Of a stretch of DNA of 64,000 bases, positions 9,391-17,772 are shown in pieces (positions within the stretch are counted from its first letter, which is position 1; every line of letters starts with the position of its first letter). Source of the stretch: an uncultured Collinsella sp. (GTDB taxonomy: Bacteria; Actinomycetota; Coriobacteriia; Coriobacteriales; Coriobacteriaceae); contig CAKUGR010000004.1 of NCBI GenBank assembly GCA_934654775.1, forward strand, positions 1 through 64,000, given 5' to 3'. A program made the position numbers and the translations under genes. The notes under the pieces are model-generated. The model was given only the letters and a program-made list of their open reading frames with translations, was not told where the DNA came from and did no database searches.

Positions 9391-9544
9391 CAAAACTATG
9401 CCGGTTTACGGGGCAAAAGTCGGAGCCCTCATCCATACCCCCTATTTTTGGAAAACAGCAAGCAATCTACCTGCGGTTTTATTTTTGCGATTTTCCGTAT
9501 GGTCGGAGGTTCGCAATCCAGCCCCGTAATCCGGCATAGTTTTG
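9391..9544. repeat. MITE-like dyad element, core-sharing family, copy 1
   Basis: 154-bp element closed by 24-bp imperfect inverted repeats (CAAAACTATGCCGGTTTACG...). Read on the minus strand, its centre has AAAACCGCAGGTAGA, then a TTTTC run and GGGGGTATGG. The same outer stem recurs at 50311-50468 and the same centre recurs there and at 50064-50221. It lies in the convergent gap between the response regulator and the hydrogenase ferredoxin gene (9331-9617), which holds no gene. Confidence 0.75.
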
Positions 9545-9576
9545 TTAGCGGCGGCCCAACCGCGCGTTTAAGCGCG

Positions 9577-9608
9577 GGGCCGGTGGGGCATTTTTGCCCC
9601 ACCGGCCC
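9577..9608. terminator. Bidirectional terminator hairpin
   Basis: Perfect 14-bp stem GGGCCGGTGGGGCA with a TTTT loop, between two convergent operons (response regulator and ech). It serves both strands by position. No long U-tract follows on either side. Confidence 0.7.
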
Positions 9609-9617
9609 GTCTACGCG

Positions 9618-9959
9618 CTACTCCGGCTTGCTTTCTACCGTGGGAGTCTTATCCGCCGCAACTGGGGTGCGGGCGGTGTCCATAGCCAGGCAGTGTTTGG
9701 GGCAGCTCTCGATGCACTCGCCGCATACCACGCAGGCATACGGGTCGATCGACCACGTTCCGCCCTTGCGATCGGCTGCGAGCGCGCCCGCCGGGCAGCG
9801 ACGCACGCACATGCCGCAGCAGATGCACACGTCCATGTCGTTGACGATGTGCCCGCGCAGGCGCTCGGGCGCCGCCAGCTCCTCCTGCGGATAGCACACC
9901 GTGACCGGCTGCTTGACCATAGAGCCCAAGGCTGTCTTGGCAAATGTCAGCAAACTCAT
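9618..9959 (-). CDS. echF: Ech-type hydrogenase ferredoxin-like subunit
   Basis: 113-residue 2[4Fe-4S] protein. Two full cluster motifs, CICCGMCVRRCP and CVVCGECIESCP, lie between residues 45 and 90. It would pass electrons from soluble ferredoxin to the EchC cluster. Last gene of the leftward five-gene operon, 7 bases after the large subunit gene. The final ~25 residues form a Thr/Pro-rich tail beyond the usual fold. Named by position and cluster content; HycF/NuoI-like is the wider family. Confidence 0.85.
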   Translation of the reverse strand: MSLLTFAKTALGSMVKQPVTVCYPQEELAAPERLRGHIVNDMDVCICCGMCVRRCPAGALAADRKGGTWSIDPYACVVCGECIESCPKHCLAMDTARTPVAADKTPTVESKPE

Positions 9960-9966
9960 GCCACGC

Positions 9967-11055
9967 CTACCTTTCCGTGCAGCTAATGCAGGGATCGATG
10001 GTCAGGATAATCATGGGCACGTTGGCAAGGAGCACGCCCTGCAGCGCATGCGTCAGACCCGCCAGGTTTTGCGACGTCGGCGTTCGCACGCGAAAACGGT
10101 CCAGGTTCTTGGTGCCGTTGCCGCGTACATAGTAGTACGCCTCGCCGCGCGGCTGCTCAATCACAACCTCGCCGCGCGCGCCGTCGGCCGGCGTGAGCTT
10201 GGTGCGCCCGCCGATTCCGTCGTGCGGAATCTTGCCCACAAGCTCCTTGATGATGTCCATGGCCTGCGTGACCTCGGCACAGCGCACCTGACAGCGGGCA
10301 TAGCAGTCGCCATCGCTAGCAACGATAGGCTCAAACGCGGCCAGGTCCGCATAGGCGCCGTCGCCGAACATGCGCACGTCGTAGTCCACGCCCGAAGCGC
10401 GACCGAACGGACCGACCATCGACAAATCCAGCGCGTCCTTCTTGCTGATCACGCCCACGCCATGCAGGCGCTCGCCACAGCTGGCATCGTCCAAAAACGT
10501 ATGCACCAGGGCCTCGTAATCGGGACGCATGGCATCGAGCGTCTGGACAATACCCGCCAGCTCAGAGTCCTCAATATCGTGCTTAAGGCCGCCGATCTCG
10601 TTAATCGAAAGAATCACGCGGCCGCCGCAAGTGCTCTCAAAAATCTTGAGAATCTGCTCGCGCAGCGTCCACGACCGATAGAACAGCGCCTCGAAGCCAA
10701 AGGCATCGGCGAGCAGGCCCAGCCACAGCAGATGCGAGTGAATGCGCGAAAGCTCATGCAAAATGGTGCGGATATACTGCACGCGGCCGGGCACCTCGAT
10801 GTCGAGCATGCGCTCGCAGGCGCTGGCATAGCCGCAACTGTGGCCCACGGCGCAGATGCCACAGATGCGCTCGGCGATGTAGCCAAACTGGTGCATGTCG
10901 CGCTTTTCGGTGAGCTTCTCGAGTCCGCGATGCACAAAGCCGATCTGCGGAATTGCCTCGATGACGCGGTCGTCCTCGATCACCAGGTCCAGGTGAAGCG
11001 GCTCGGGCAGCACCGGGTGCTGCGGGCCAAACGGAATAACGGAGCGATGTGCCAT
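9967..11055 (-). CDS. echE: Group 4 [NiFe]-hydrogenase large subunit (EchE/NuoD-like)
   Basis: 362-residue catalytic subunit. The four Ni-Fe ligand cysteines are present: RICGIC near residue 65 and DPCISC at the C-terminus. That makes it a hydrogenase and not a NuoD-type complex I subunit, which lacks them. The protein ends just three residues after the last CxxC pair, so the C-terminal extension that a maturation protease normally removes is absent. The family couples ferredoxin oxidation to proton reduction in a membrane complex. The next gene upstream ends 5 bases before this one starts. No hyp maturation genes occur in this window. Confidence 0.88.
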   Translation of the reverse strand: MAHRSVIPFGPQHPVLPEPLHLDLVIEDDRVIEAIPQIGFVHRGLEKLTEKRDMHQFGYIAERICGICAVGHSCGYASACERMLDIEVPGRVQYIRTILHELSRIHSHLLWLGLLADAFGFEALFYRSWTLREQILKIFESTCGGRVILSINEIGGLKHDIEDSELAGIVQTLDAMRPDYEALVHTFLDDASCGERLHGVGVISKKDALDLSMVGPFGRASGVDYDVRMFGDGAYADLAAFEPIVASDGDCYARCQVRCAEVTQAMDIIKELVGKIPHDGIGGRTKLTPADGARGEVVIEQPRGEAYYYVRGNGTKNLDRFRVRTPTSQNLAGLTHALQGVLLANVPMIILTIDPCISCTER

Positions 11056-11060
11056 GGACC

Positions 11061-11777
11061 TTACGCCTCCTTTTTCTGCTTGTCGCGGGCGGCCTTGGCG
11101 GCAAGCGCCGCACGGACCTTGGCCGCTTTCTCGGGGTCCATGGCGGCGAGCTTTGCCTCCATCTCGGCAGCCTTGAGCGCGGCCTTGGCAGCGGCATCGT
11201 CATGCTGAGCATCGGAGCCGGCAGCCGCAGCGGGCTGGGCGGCAGCAGCGCTCGCAACATCGCCGGCACCTGCGGCGCCCTCCCCCGCAGCAGCAGCGGC
11301 AGCGGCCTTCTCGGCTGCGGCCTTGCGCGCCTTGGCCTCGGCGGCGGCGCGGACCTTCATGGCCTTCTCACGCGCGGCTTTCACCTCGGGCGTGATGACG
11401 CTCATGGGTTCGGCAATCGAGACCTGGTAGAAAAAGCCCTTAAAGTCAATCTGCATGTCGGTAATGGCAAGACCAAACAGGTCGTGGACCTCATTCTCAA
11501 ACGGGAACACCGCCGGATAGTACGAGCTGATGGACGGAACCTCCTGATATTGGTCGATGCCCTCGACTACCAGGTTCTCAATCGCATAGCTGCCGTCCTG
11601 TGCAATATGCTCCTGAGCAGCACGAACGTTGATAAACGTATAGACCAGGCGATACGAGCCGTCGTCCACGCAGCGCTCGGCATGCATCTGCACAAAGCGC
11701 GCGCCGGCGCACTTGAGCGCCTGCACATGCGACAGCAGCTCATCGATCCCGACGGTGGTATAGATTGCCTTTTGCAT
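11061..11777 (-). CDS. echD: Ech-type hydrogenase subunit D (NuoC-like) with Ala-rich tail
   Basis: 238 residues. The first ~120 match the 30-kDa/NuoC fold that bridges the small and large subunits (FENEVHDLFGL is the family hallmark). The remaining ~105 residues are an Ala/Lys/Glu-rich helical tail of low complexity (KARKAAAEKAAAAAAAGEG region) that the core fold does not need. Its start overlaps the stop of echC by one base. The tail might act as a coiled-coil tether or simply be expanded low-complexity sequence. Confidence 0.82.
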   Translation of the reverse strand: MQKAIYTTVGIDELLSHVQALKCAGARFVQMHAERCVDDGSYRLVYTFINVRAAQEHIAQDGSYAIENLVVEGIDQYQEVPSISSYYPAVFPFENEVHDLFGLAITDMQIDFKGFFYQVSIAEPMSVITPEVKAAREKAMKVRAAAEAKARKAAAEKAAAAAAAGEGAAGAGDVASAAAAQPAAAAGSDAQHDDAAAKAALKAAEMEAKLAAMDPEKAAKVRAALAAKAARDKQKKEA

Positions 11778-12364
11778 TACTCGGCCTCCTTTGCAGCGGC
11801 GGGCGCACCGTCAGCCGCGCCCGCGTCGACACCGGAGCCATCAGCCCCGGCCCCGGCAGCCACAAACCCGTCCTCGCCCAGCTCAACGCCACCATCCCAG
11901 GTAGCGGCGCCGCCCACGGTAAGCGGGTCACCGCCAGCACGCATCACGGCCTCCTTCTGATCCAGGATGCCGCACGCCTCAACAATGGCGTCGATCACGG
12001 TCTCGGGGCGAATGGCGCACCCGGGCGCGTACACGTCCACGGGAATCGCGCGGTCCACGCCGCCGATCACGTTGTAGGCATCGCGGAACACGCCGCCCGA
12101 GCATGCGCAGATACCGCAGGCCACCACGCACTTGGGCTCGAGCATCTGGTTGTAAATCTGACGCACGACGGGCAGGTTCTGCGCGTTGACCGACCCCGTC
12201 ACCAAAAAGATATCCGCATGCTTGGGGTTGCCGGTGTTGACCACGCCAAAGCGCTCCGCATCGAACAGCGGCGTGAGCGAGGCCAGCACCTCGATATCGC
12301 ATCCGTTGCAGCTCGAGCCGTCGTAATGAATAACCCACGGCGAGCGCGACATTTTATGATCCAT
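11777..12364 (-). CDS. echC: Ech-type hydrogenase small subunit (NuoB-like)
   Basis: 195 residues carrying the proximal [4Fe-4S] cluster next to the Ni-Fe site. Cysteines are seen in SSCNGCD near residue 18, in VVACGICACSGG near 85 and in YAPGCAIRPE near 118, matching the NuoB/EchC pattern. The last ~50 residues form an acidic Ala/Gly/Asp tail beyond the fold. It begins 12 bases after the membrane subunit gene and is co-transcribed with it. Confidence 0.85.
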   Translation of the reverse strand: MDHKMSRSPWVIHYDGSSCNGCDIEVLASLTPLFDAERFGVVNTGNPKHADIFLVTGSVNAQNLPVVRQIYNQMLEPKCVVACGICACSGGVFRDAYNVIGGVDRAIPVDVYAPGCAIRPETVIDAIVEACGILDQKEAVMRAGGDPLTVGGAATWDGGVELGEDGFVAAGAGADGSGVDAGAADGAPAAAKEAE

Positions 12365-12376
12365 GGATGCCGCCTC

Positions 12377-15259
12377 CTAAATAAACACGTCGACGAGGAT
12401 GGGCATAAGGTTGAGCAGGCCAAACACCAGCGCCACGCCCCAGCCGAGCTTAAAGCAGCTGCGCCAAGTGCTGCGTGCGAAGGTGTTGTCGATCAGCACC
12501 TCGACAAAATACGTCGCGGCCATAACGACCAAGGCGACCACCCAGCTCACCGGGTTGTCCCAAACAAAGAACATGCCCACCCACATCAAAAACAGCACGG
12601 TCTCGCACCAGTGCATAAGAGTCATCTTGGCCAGCGTGCCGCCGCTCATCTCGGTGGCGACGCCCTGGACAATCTCCTGATGCGCGTGATGCGAGTACGA
12701 AAGGTCAAACGGCGACTTGCGCAGCTTGATGGTAAGCACCGCGAGCAGTGCGAGGAAAATGGGTGCGCTGTACACGATGATGGGGGCCGACTGCCCCGTC
12801 ACGGCGATGGAATCGAAGCTGTCGGTGGCAAGGTACAGGCCCACGCTCATCAGCAGAACGGCGGGCTCGTAGCTCATAACCTGCAGCAGCTCGCGGTCGG
12901 CGCCGACCTGCGCAAACGGGCTTTGCGTCGAGGCGGACGCCAGCACCACAAAAATCGCGGCGAGCGTAACCATAAAAGCGCACAGCAGCGTGTTGGAGCC
13001 CGACACAAAGATGCCGCCGCCCACCACGGTAAAGATGAGCGCACACGCCATATAGGTGTCGTCCATGGTGTTTACGCTGGCAGGGGCTTTGCACAGGAGC
13101 TTGGCCACATCGTAGAACGGCTGCAACAGGCGCGGACCCACACGGCCCTGCATGCGGGCCGAAAGCTTACGGTCAAGACCGTCGATCAGGCCGCCCACAA
13201 TCGGCGCGATTAGGGCAAACGCCACAGTGCCAATAAAAATGCCCACGACGCCCGAGCCCTCAAAATACTTACCGCGCAGCACCGAGGGCGCACTCATGGC
13301 AAGCCGCTCGGGTCCAATCCACGCACAGCACAGCAGCGCAAACAGAATGATGGCACAGCACACGACGCTGCCCGCGGGGCCAAGGCGCTTTTCGCCAAGG
13401 GCGTCCTCCGAGTACCAGTTGCGCTTTTCGGCCTTCACCTCGTGTCCCATCGAGCCGCGGAAATGGCGATATTTGTCGGTTCCCACGCCCGAAAGGTACA
13501 CGTTGACGTGCGGTTTGTTGCTCACGCGGAATGAAGTCAGCAGCACCACGGCGATAAACGCCACGATAACCACCATCAGATACATGGCGTCCTTGCCAAT
13601 AACGTACGGCACGCGGCCAAACACCATGGCCAAGTAAGGCGACACCAGACCGCTCGAGATAACCGGGAACGCCACGCAGCACAGAATCAGCAGCGCGGCG
13701 ATGGTGTTAAGCGCCATCCATTCGGTCTTATGGACATTGACCTCAACGTTTTGAGCCGTGGGGTCGACGCCCGAAAGCTTGGCAAGCCACTTGCCCCAGA
13801 AGTAAAACGTCGCGGCCGAGCCAAAGGCCAGCACCATGATCATGAGCACGTTGCCGGTCTGCGCAAACGCCACCAGGGCGCCCCACTTGGACACGAGCAT
13901 GCCAAACGGCGCCACAAACATGCCCATGATGCCCAGCATCATCAGACGCGTCAGGTGCGGCATACGGCTGAACATACCGTCCATGTCCTCGATATTGCGG
14001 CTGCCGATATGATGCTCGGCGGTGCCCACGCACAGGAACAGCAGCGACTTGGCCACCGTGTGGAACAGGATCAGGAAGATGGCGGCCCACACGGCCTCGG
14101 GCGCGCCGACGCCCAGACAGGCACTGATGAGGCCCAGGTTGGAGATGGTGGAGTACGCGAGCACGCGTTTGGCGTTGCTCTGCGAGATCGCCATAAGGGC
14201 TGCCAGCAAAAACGTGATGGCACCCACGCTCGTGACCATAAAGCCGGTCACGGGATAGATGGCATAGAGCGGGCTGAGCTTGACCATCAGGAACACGCCG
14301 GCTTTGACCATGGTTGACGAGTGCAGCAGGGCGCTCGTGGGAGTGGGAGCGACCATGGCGCCGAGCAGCCAAGTGTGGAACGGCATCTGCGCGGCCTTGG
14401 TGAGTGCGGCGAGCGACAGCAGAATGACCGGCATCACCAGCAGCGCGGATTGCGCGGTTCCGGCGCCGGAAAGCTCGATCATGCCCGAGATGGTCAGCGG
14501 CATGCCGTTAACGTGCAGGTACATGAGTCCGGCCAAAAACGCGATGCCGCCCAGCATGTTGAGGATGATCTGGGTGAAGGCGTTCTTGATGGCCTCGGGG
14601 GTGCGCGTGTAGCCAATCATGAGGAACGAGCACACGGTGGTGATTTCCCAGCCGCAGAACAGCCACTCCAGGTTGTCGCTCGTCACGATGACGAACATGG
14701 CCGAGAGGAACAGGAACATGAGCGCCAGGAACTGCGGGCGTCGGTCGGGCGCGGTCTGCCCGCGCAGCGCTGCCTCGTGCTCGTCGTGGGCCTGGAAGTC
14801 CTTCATGTAGCCCAGGGCATACACGCAGATCAGGCTGCCGACGATGCCGACGGCAAGCACCATGATCACGCTCATGTAATCCAGGTAGAGAGGCGTAGCG
14901 GTGACGACCTCGACCGCAGGCAACGCCATGGCCGCAAAGACGAACGAGCCCACCAGCTGGACTATGCCGAGCACCGTGGCGAGCGTGCTCTTAAATTTGC
15001 GCGCGTTGTACAGGATGACGTCGCACAAGATCACGTCGATGGCGGAGATGATGGTCGAGAGCGTAGACGAGGTGCCGGGGGCAACCTCAAAGCTCTGCGG
15101 ACCCGTGCCAAAAAACATGACGGCAACTACAACTGTCACCGCCATAATGATGCCGGAGCCTACAAGCCCTACCGCATCGCGGGCGCGGTCACCGCGCGCG
15201 AGCAGCATGCCCAGCGCCGGTACCAGCGGAAACAGGGTAAGGAAATACAGTAGCGTCAT
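12377..15259 (-). CDS. echA: Fused membrane subunit EchA-EchB (NuoL-like + NuoH-like)
   Basis: One uninterrupted 960-residue reading frame. Residues 1 to about 640 form a proton-pumping NuoL/HyfB-type antiporter subunit with about 14 or more membrane segments (MPFHTWLLGAMVAPTP and LLHSSTMVKAGVFL are hallmarks). Residues about 668-960 are a NuoH/EchB/HycD subunit (LSARMQGRVGPRLLQPFYD, KLRKSPFDLSYSHHAHQE). In other Ech operons these are two genes. The linker region near 600-640 is polar, then one extra membrane segment leads into the second half. First gene of the operon: GGGGGAG seven bases upstream of the ATG, and a TATAAC-like -10 at 15300-15305. Confidence 0.88.
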   Translation of the reverse strand: MTLLYFLTLFPLVPALGMLLARGDRARDAVGLVGSGIIMAVTVVVAVMFFGTGPQSFEVAPGTSSTLSTIISAIDVILCDVILYNARKFKSTLATVLGIVQLVGSFVFAAMALPAVEVVTATPLYLDYMSVIMVLAVGIVGSLICVYALGYMKDFQAHDEHEAALRGQTAPDRRPQFLALMFLFLSAMFVIVTSDNLEWLFCGWEITTVCSFLMIGYTRTPEAIKNAFTQIILNMLGGIAFLAGLMYLHVNGMPLTISGMIELSGAGTAQSALLVMPVILLSLAALTKAAQMPFHTWLLGAMVAPTPTSALLHSSTMVKAGVFLMVKLSPLYAIYPVTGFMVTSVGAITFLLAALMAISQSNAKRVLAYSTISNLGLISACLGVGAPEAVWAAIFLILFHTVAKSLLFLCVGTAEHHIGSRNIEDMDGMFSRMPHLTRLMMLGIMGMFVAPFGMLVSKWGALVAFAQTGNVLMIMVLAFGSAATFYFWGKWLAKLSGVDPTAQNVEVNVHKTEWMALNTIAALLILCCVAFPVISSGLVSPYLAMVFGRVPYVIGKDAMYLMVVIVAFIAVVLLTSFRVSNKPHVNVYLSGVGTDKYRHFRGSMGHEVKAEKRNWYSEDALGEKRLGPAGSVVCCAIILFALLCCAWIGPERLAMSAPSVLRGKYFEGSGVVGIFIGTVAFALIAPIVGGLIDGLDRKLSARMQGRVGPRLLQPFYDVAKLLCKAPASVNTMDDTYMACALIFTVVGGGIFVSGSNTLLCAFMVTLAAIFVVLASASTQSPFAQVGADRELLQVMSYEPAVLLMSVGLYLATDSFDSIAVTGQSAPIIVYSAPIFLALLAVLTIKLRKSPFDLSYSHHAHQEIVQGVATEMSGGTLAKMTLMHWCETVLFLMWVGMFFVWDNPVSWVVALVVMAATYFVEVLIDNTFARSTWRSCFKLGWGVALVFGLLNLMPILVDVFI

Positions 15260-15435
15260 ACCATCACTCCCCCATGCAAAAACGCTGCAATTGTTTAACG
15301 TTATAGCTCAATTGAGGAGCAGCGACGGCAGGTTTTCGGTCAACTGGGGAGTTTTAGGCGTACGGGGTAAGGGCACGTCCGCTTTGGAGCAGTGGCGCGG
15401 CAAGAAAAATGCGCCCCCGCGGACGCACCCTCTTG

Positions 15436-15831
15436 CTACTCTGCCTGCTTAACGCGCGGCTTGCGACCGCGTGGCTTATCGATAAGCGCGTCGGCGCCGC
15501 CATCGCGATACTGACGGCACCAAGCCTTGACCGAAGACTCGCTGGGAATCTTGTGCTTGATCATAGCCTCGCGAACCGTCAGGCCGTTTTCCAGACGATC
15601 CTTAACCACGGCAAGCTTGACGTCATACGAATACGTGCGGTGATGAGAACCCGCGTTGAGCACGGCTTCGGCACCGCCCACGGCATATGCTCGGGCCCAC
15701 TGACGAGCCGTGGCCTGGGGAATGCCGAGCTCCGCGGCGAGGGCACGATGACCGATCCCCTCTTGGAGGACCTCGACGGCGCGCTGCCTGACCTCGGGCG
15801 CATGCGTGCGAGTCCTTGTTGCTTCTGACAT
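15436..15831 (-). CDS. Small HTH protein with AT-hook tail (IS3 OrfA-like or regulator)
   Basis: 131 residues from the ATG at 15831; a GTG at 15840 is possible. Two helix-turn-helix segments are visible: one around HRALAAELGIPQATARQWAR and one around REAMIKHKIPSESSVKAW. The C-terminus KPRGRKPRVKQ is an AT-hook-like minor-groove motif. The double HTH resembles the first frame of IS3/IS150-type transposases, but no second frame, inverted repeats or DDE domain lie beside it, so a stand-alone regulator is equally plausible. Upstream of the ech operon; the 15260-15435 gap shows nothing else clear. Confidence 0.6.
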   Translation of the reverse strand: MSEATRTRTHAPEVRQRAVEVLQEGIGHRALAAELGIPQATARQWARAYAVGGAEAVLNAGSHHRTYSYDVKLAVVKDRLENGLTVREAMIKHKIPSESSVKAWCRQYRDGGADALIDKPRGRKPRVKQAE

Positions 15832-15840
15832 ACCTGCCAC

Positions 15841-16225
15841 TTCTTAGCCCTAAACGTTTACCTGTTTTCTAACGTGCATGTTAGATAGTAGCATTTTGCT
15901 GTTTGCGCATAACAGTTAATTGAAAATCGCAACTTCGGCATCTGGGCATTTGCTACCGGCTTGTGCAGTATCTTTACCTTTTATTTACGCAGGTAGTTAG
16001 CTTGCAGCTAGGCGGCAACGGATTACCAACTAAATTGGTACTCTTTTGGTCATTTTGTGCTGAAGAAGTAATTATTAACCCCTCCCCACGCGCAAGCTAA
16101 CACGTCAGCTTTCCACGCACTTCCCAACTTTCCACTTAGCTTTCCAGCTTTCCACCTTAGGTGTTAAGTTAAGTGGAAAGTTGGAATGTTGGTGGGAAGC
16201 TGGAGCGCCCTTTTCTAACGGCGGA
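15841..16225. other. Non-coding, AT-richer gap with an imperfect long dyad
   Basis: No gene seen. 16106-16143 and 16166-16203 form an imperfect 38-bp inverted repeat made of CTTTCCA-type units (CAACTTTCCACTTA on the left, TAAGTGGAAAGTTGG on the right). The rest is AT-richer than the neighbourhood with no recognised signal. Confidence 0.5.
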
Positions 16226-16428
16226 TGGACAGTTAGTTCAGATACGTATAAATTGCCGCGCCAAAACCGCGTCTGAACCTCCCGAAAGGCCCTGTTGGGA
16301 CCCTATTGATCTTGAATTGCGCCCGGATCAGCTAGCGAACCTTAGTTTTGGACTGCTTTTTTCTTCAAAACGAGCGTTAAGACCGTCTGTCAGGACTTGG
16401 ATTTATACGTATCTGAACTAACTGTCCA
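16226..16428. repeat. 203-bp element with 28-bp perfect terminal inverted repeats
   Basis: 16226-16253 and 16401-16428 are exact reverse complements of each other (TGGACAGTTAGTTCAGATAC...). A third copy of the same end lies alone at 17663-17688. The 147-bp interior encodes nothing recognisable. It fits a MITE or remains of an insertion sequence; an invertible segment is the other reading. Confidence 0.7.
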
Positions 16429-16430
16429 GC

Positions 16431-16581
16431 AGGGTCAGCAGTTCGCCAATTTGATCGAGATGAATCGTTCCTACTACGCGAGCATTGAGGTCGGGCGGGC
16501 GATGTCAGCCTATCGAATATCAAGAAGATTGCCGACGGCTTTCACATCACCATTTCGGAGCTCATGCACGGTGTCGAGTAG
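16431..16581 (+). pseudogene. Decayed XRE-type HTH regulator fragment
   Basis: One frame gives FANLIEMNRSYYASIEVG, the recognition half of an XRE HTH domain. After about 16500 the homology continues in another frame as VSLSNIKKIADGFHITISEL and stops at 16579-16581. So the gene has a frameshift and has lost its N-terminus where it abuts the inverted repeat at 16401-16428. Not expected to be functional. Confidence 0.65.
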
Positions 16582-16637
16582 ATGATTTTCACCTAGCTTG
16601 ACTCGTTCATGTTTAATCTGCTTCGTTAACTGAAATG

Positions 16638-16683
16638 CGTAAATCTGGTTAAATGAAAACCGTAAATTTGGTTAAATGAGCTG
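16638..16683. repeat. Two 23-bp tandem units beside DUF4143 remnant
   Basis: CGTAAATCTGGTTAAATGAA and CGTAAATTTGGTTAAATGAG repeat with an exact 23-bp period (16638 and 16661); a degenerate third unit may lie just before. The period equals that of the five-unit array upstream of the intact DUF4143 ATPase at 33008-33111, though the unit sequence differs. Confidence 0.6.
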
Positions 16684-17595
16684 GTAATCAATGGTGAAAA
16701 CTATGCCAAAAAATTGCGCATGGACACGATGACGCTTTTCGAGCTCGGGAAATCTAGCGGTGTGGTTAAGCTGTCGGATATTATTTCTGGCGAAAAGTTC
16801 AACGGTGCCTTTGGATCGTTGGATTCTGCCTCGATTGCCGAGCGCATCGTTTGCGATGGATGGCCGGCGTCGATTGGGCGCGACGCGCGAATTGCGTCCG
16901 CGACGGCAAAGCGATATATCGAGATAGTCGCTGAGGAAGACATCCCCCGTGTCGATGGCTCTCGACGAGATCCTGAAAAAGTGAAAGCCGTCATCGCGTC
17001 GTTAGCGCGCAACGAATCAACTCTGGCAACGCTCAAGACGCTTGTGGCCGATTTGGGTGGCGACGTATCGAGACAAACCGCGGCATCATACATATCTCTT
17101 CTCACCAGATTGAGTTTCGTCTGCGATATCCCCGCATGGAATCCAGCGATGAGATCTCCGGTGCATTTGAGGGAAGCGCGTAAGCATCATCTTGCTGACC
17201 CTTCGCTTGCAGCGGCTGCGCTCGGGGCGACTGTGGAGACATTGCTGTCAGACTTCAAGACACTTGGGCTGCTTTTCGAATCGTTGGCGCTCCATGATCT
17301 ATGGGTCTATGCGAGGGCAAACGGAATGGGCCTCTATCACTATCACGATTCCCGCGATCTTGAGGTCGACGCTGTCATAGCGGCTCCAGGTGGGATGTGG
17401 ATTCCCGTTGAGGTCAAACTCAGTTCCGCGCAAATCGAAGAGGCGTCGGACAGTCTCGTTGCCGTCGAGAGGCGTATGGTTGCCGCCGGAAACACACCGC
17501 CGGTTTCTAAAGTAGCAATCATTGGATTTGGCTCACAGGCCTATGTAACCGACCGCGGAGTCCAAGTTGTTCCCTTAGATGTTCTCGTGCCGTAA
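16681..17595 (+). pseudogene. N-terminally deleted DUF4143 ATPase
   Basis: About 300 codons matching the second half of the intact DUF4143 ATPase at 31644-32948: RMDTMTLFELG here against RMHPMTLAETG there, then the DUF4143 C-terminal nuclease-like region with ADPSLAAAALG, LFESLALHDL, LEVDAVI and PVEVKLS. The AAA+ half with Walker A and B is missing entirely, and no start codon with a ribosome site precedes the remaining frame (open from about 16664; first ATG-type start at 16714-16720). The family's ATPase role is unproven. Deletion of promoter-proximal coding sequence is the simplest reading, but expression of a C-terminal domain alone cannot be excluded. Confidence 0.7.
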
Positions 17596-17662
17596 TGCGG
17601 CTGGCGAAGTGAAATCGATGCCGCAGTTTTTAGATTTGTTTTCTGAGGTCTAAGGCGCGATC

Positions 17663-17688
17663 ATACGTATCTGAACTAACTGTCCAGC
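17663..17688. repeat. Solo copy of the 28-bp terminal repeat
   Basis: 26 bases identical to 16405-16430 and in the same orientation, followed by a similar GGGGTC/AGGGTC. The two direct copies bracket the XRE and DUF4143 remnants. Confidence 0.7.
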
Positions 17689-17720
17689 GGGGTCTCCGAG
17701 CGGGTTCGCACGGACAAGAA

Positions 17721-17750
17721 GGGGGCGGCAACCGGATGGTTGCCGCCCCC
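17721..17750 (-). terminator. Terminator of the giant surface protein operon
   Basis: 13-bp perfect stem GGGGGCGGCAACC with an ATCC loop, then TTCTTGT on the minus strand, 22 bases past the stop codon of the 3587-residue gene. Confidence 0.85.
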
Positions 17751-17772
17751 GCAGAGCTAGTCGGTCTTGAAA

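Noticed and set aside
9391..9544. Riboswitch or terminator only
   Set aside because: The same ~155-bp unit recurs elsewhere with complementary ends, so a dispersed element explains it better than a local regulator.
16173..16421. 82-codon frame on the plus strand
   Set aside because: Runs through both arms of the 28-bp inverted repeat, no ribosome site, no family resemblance.
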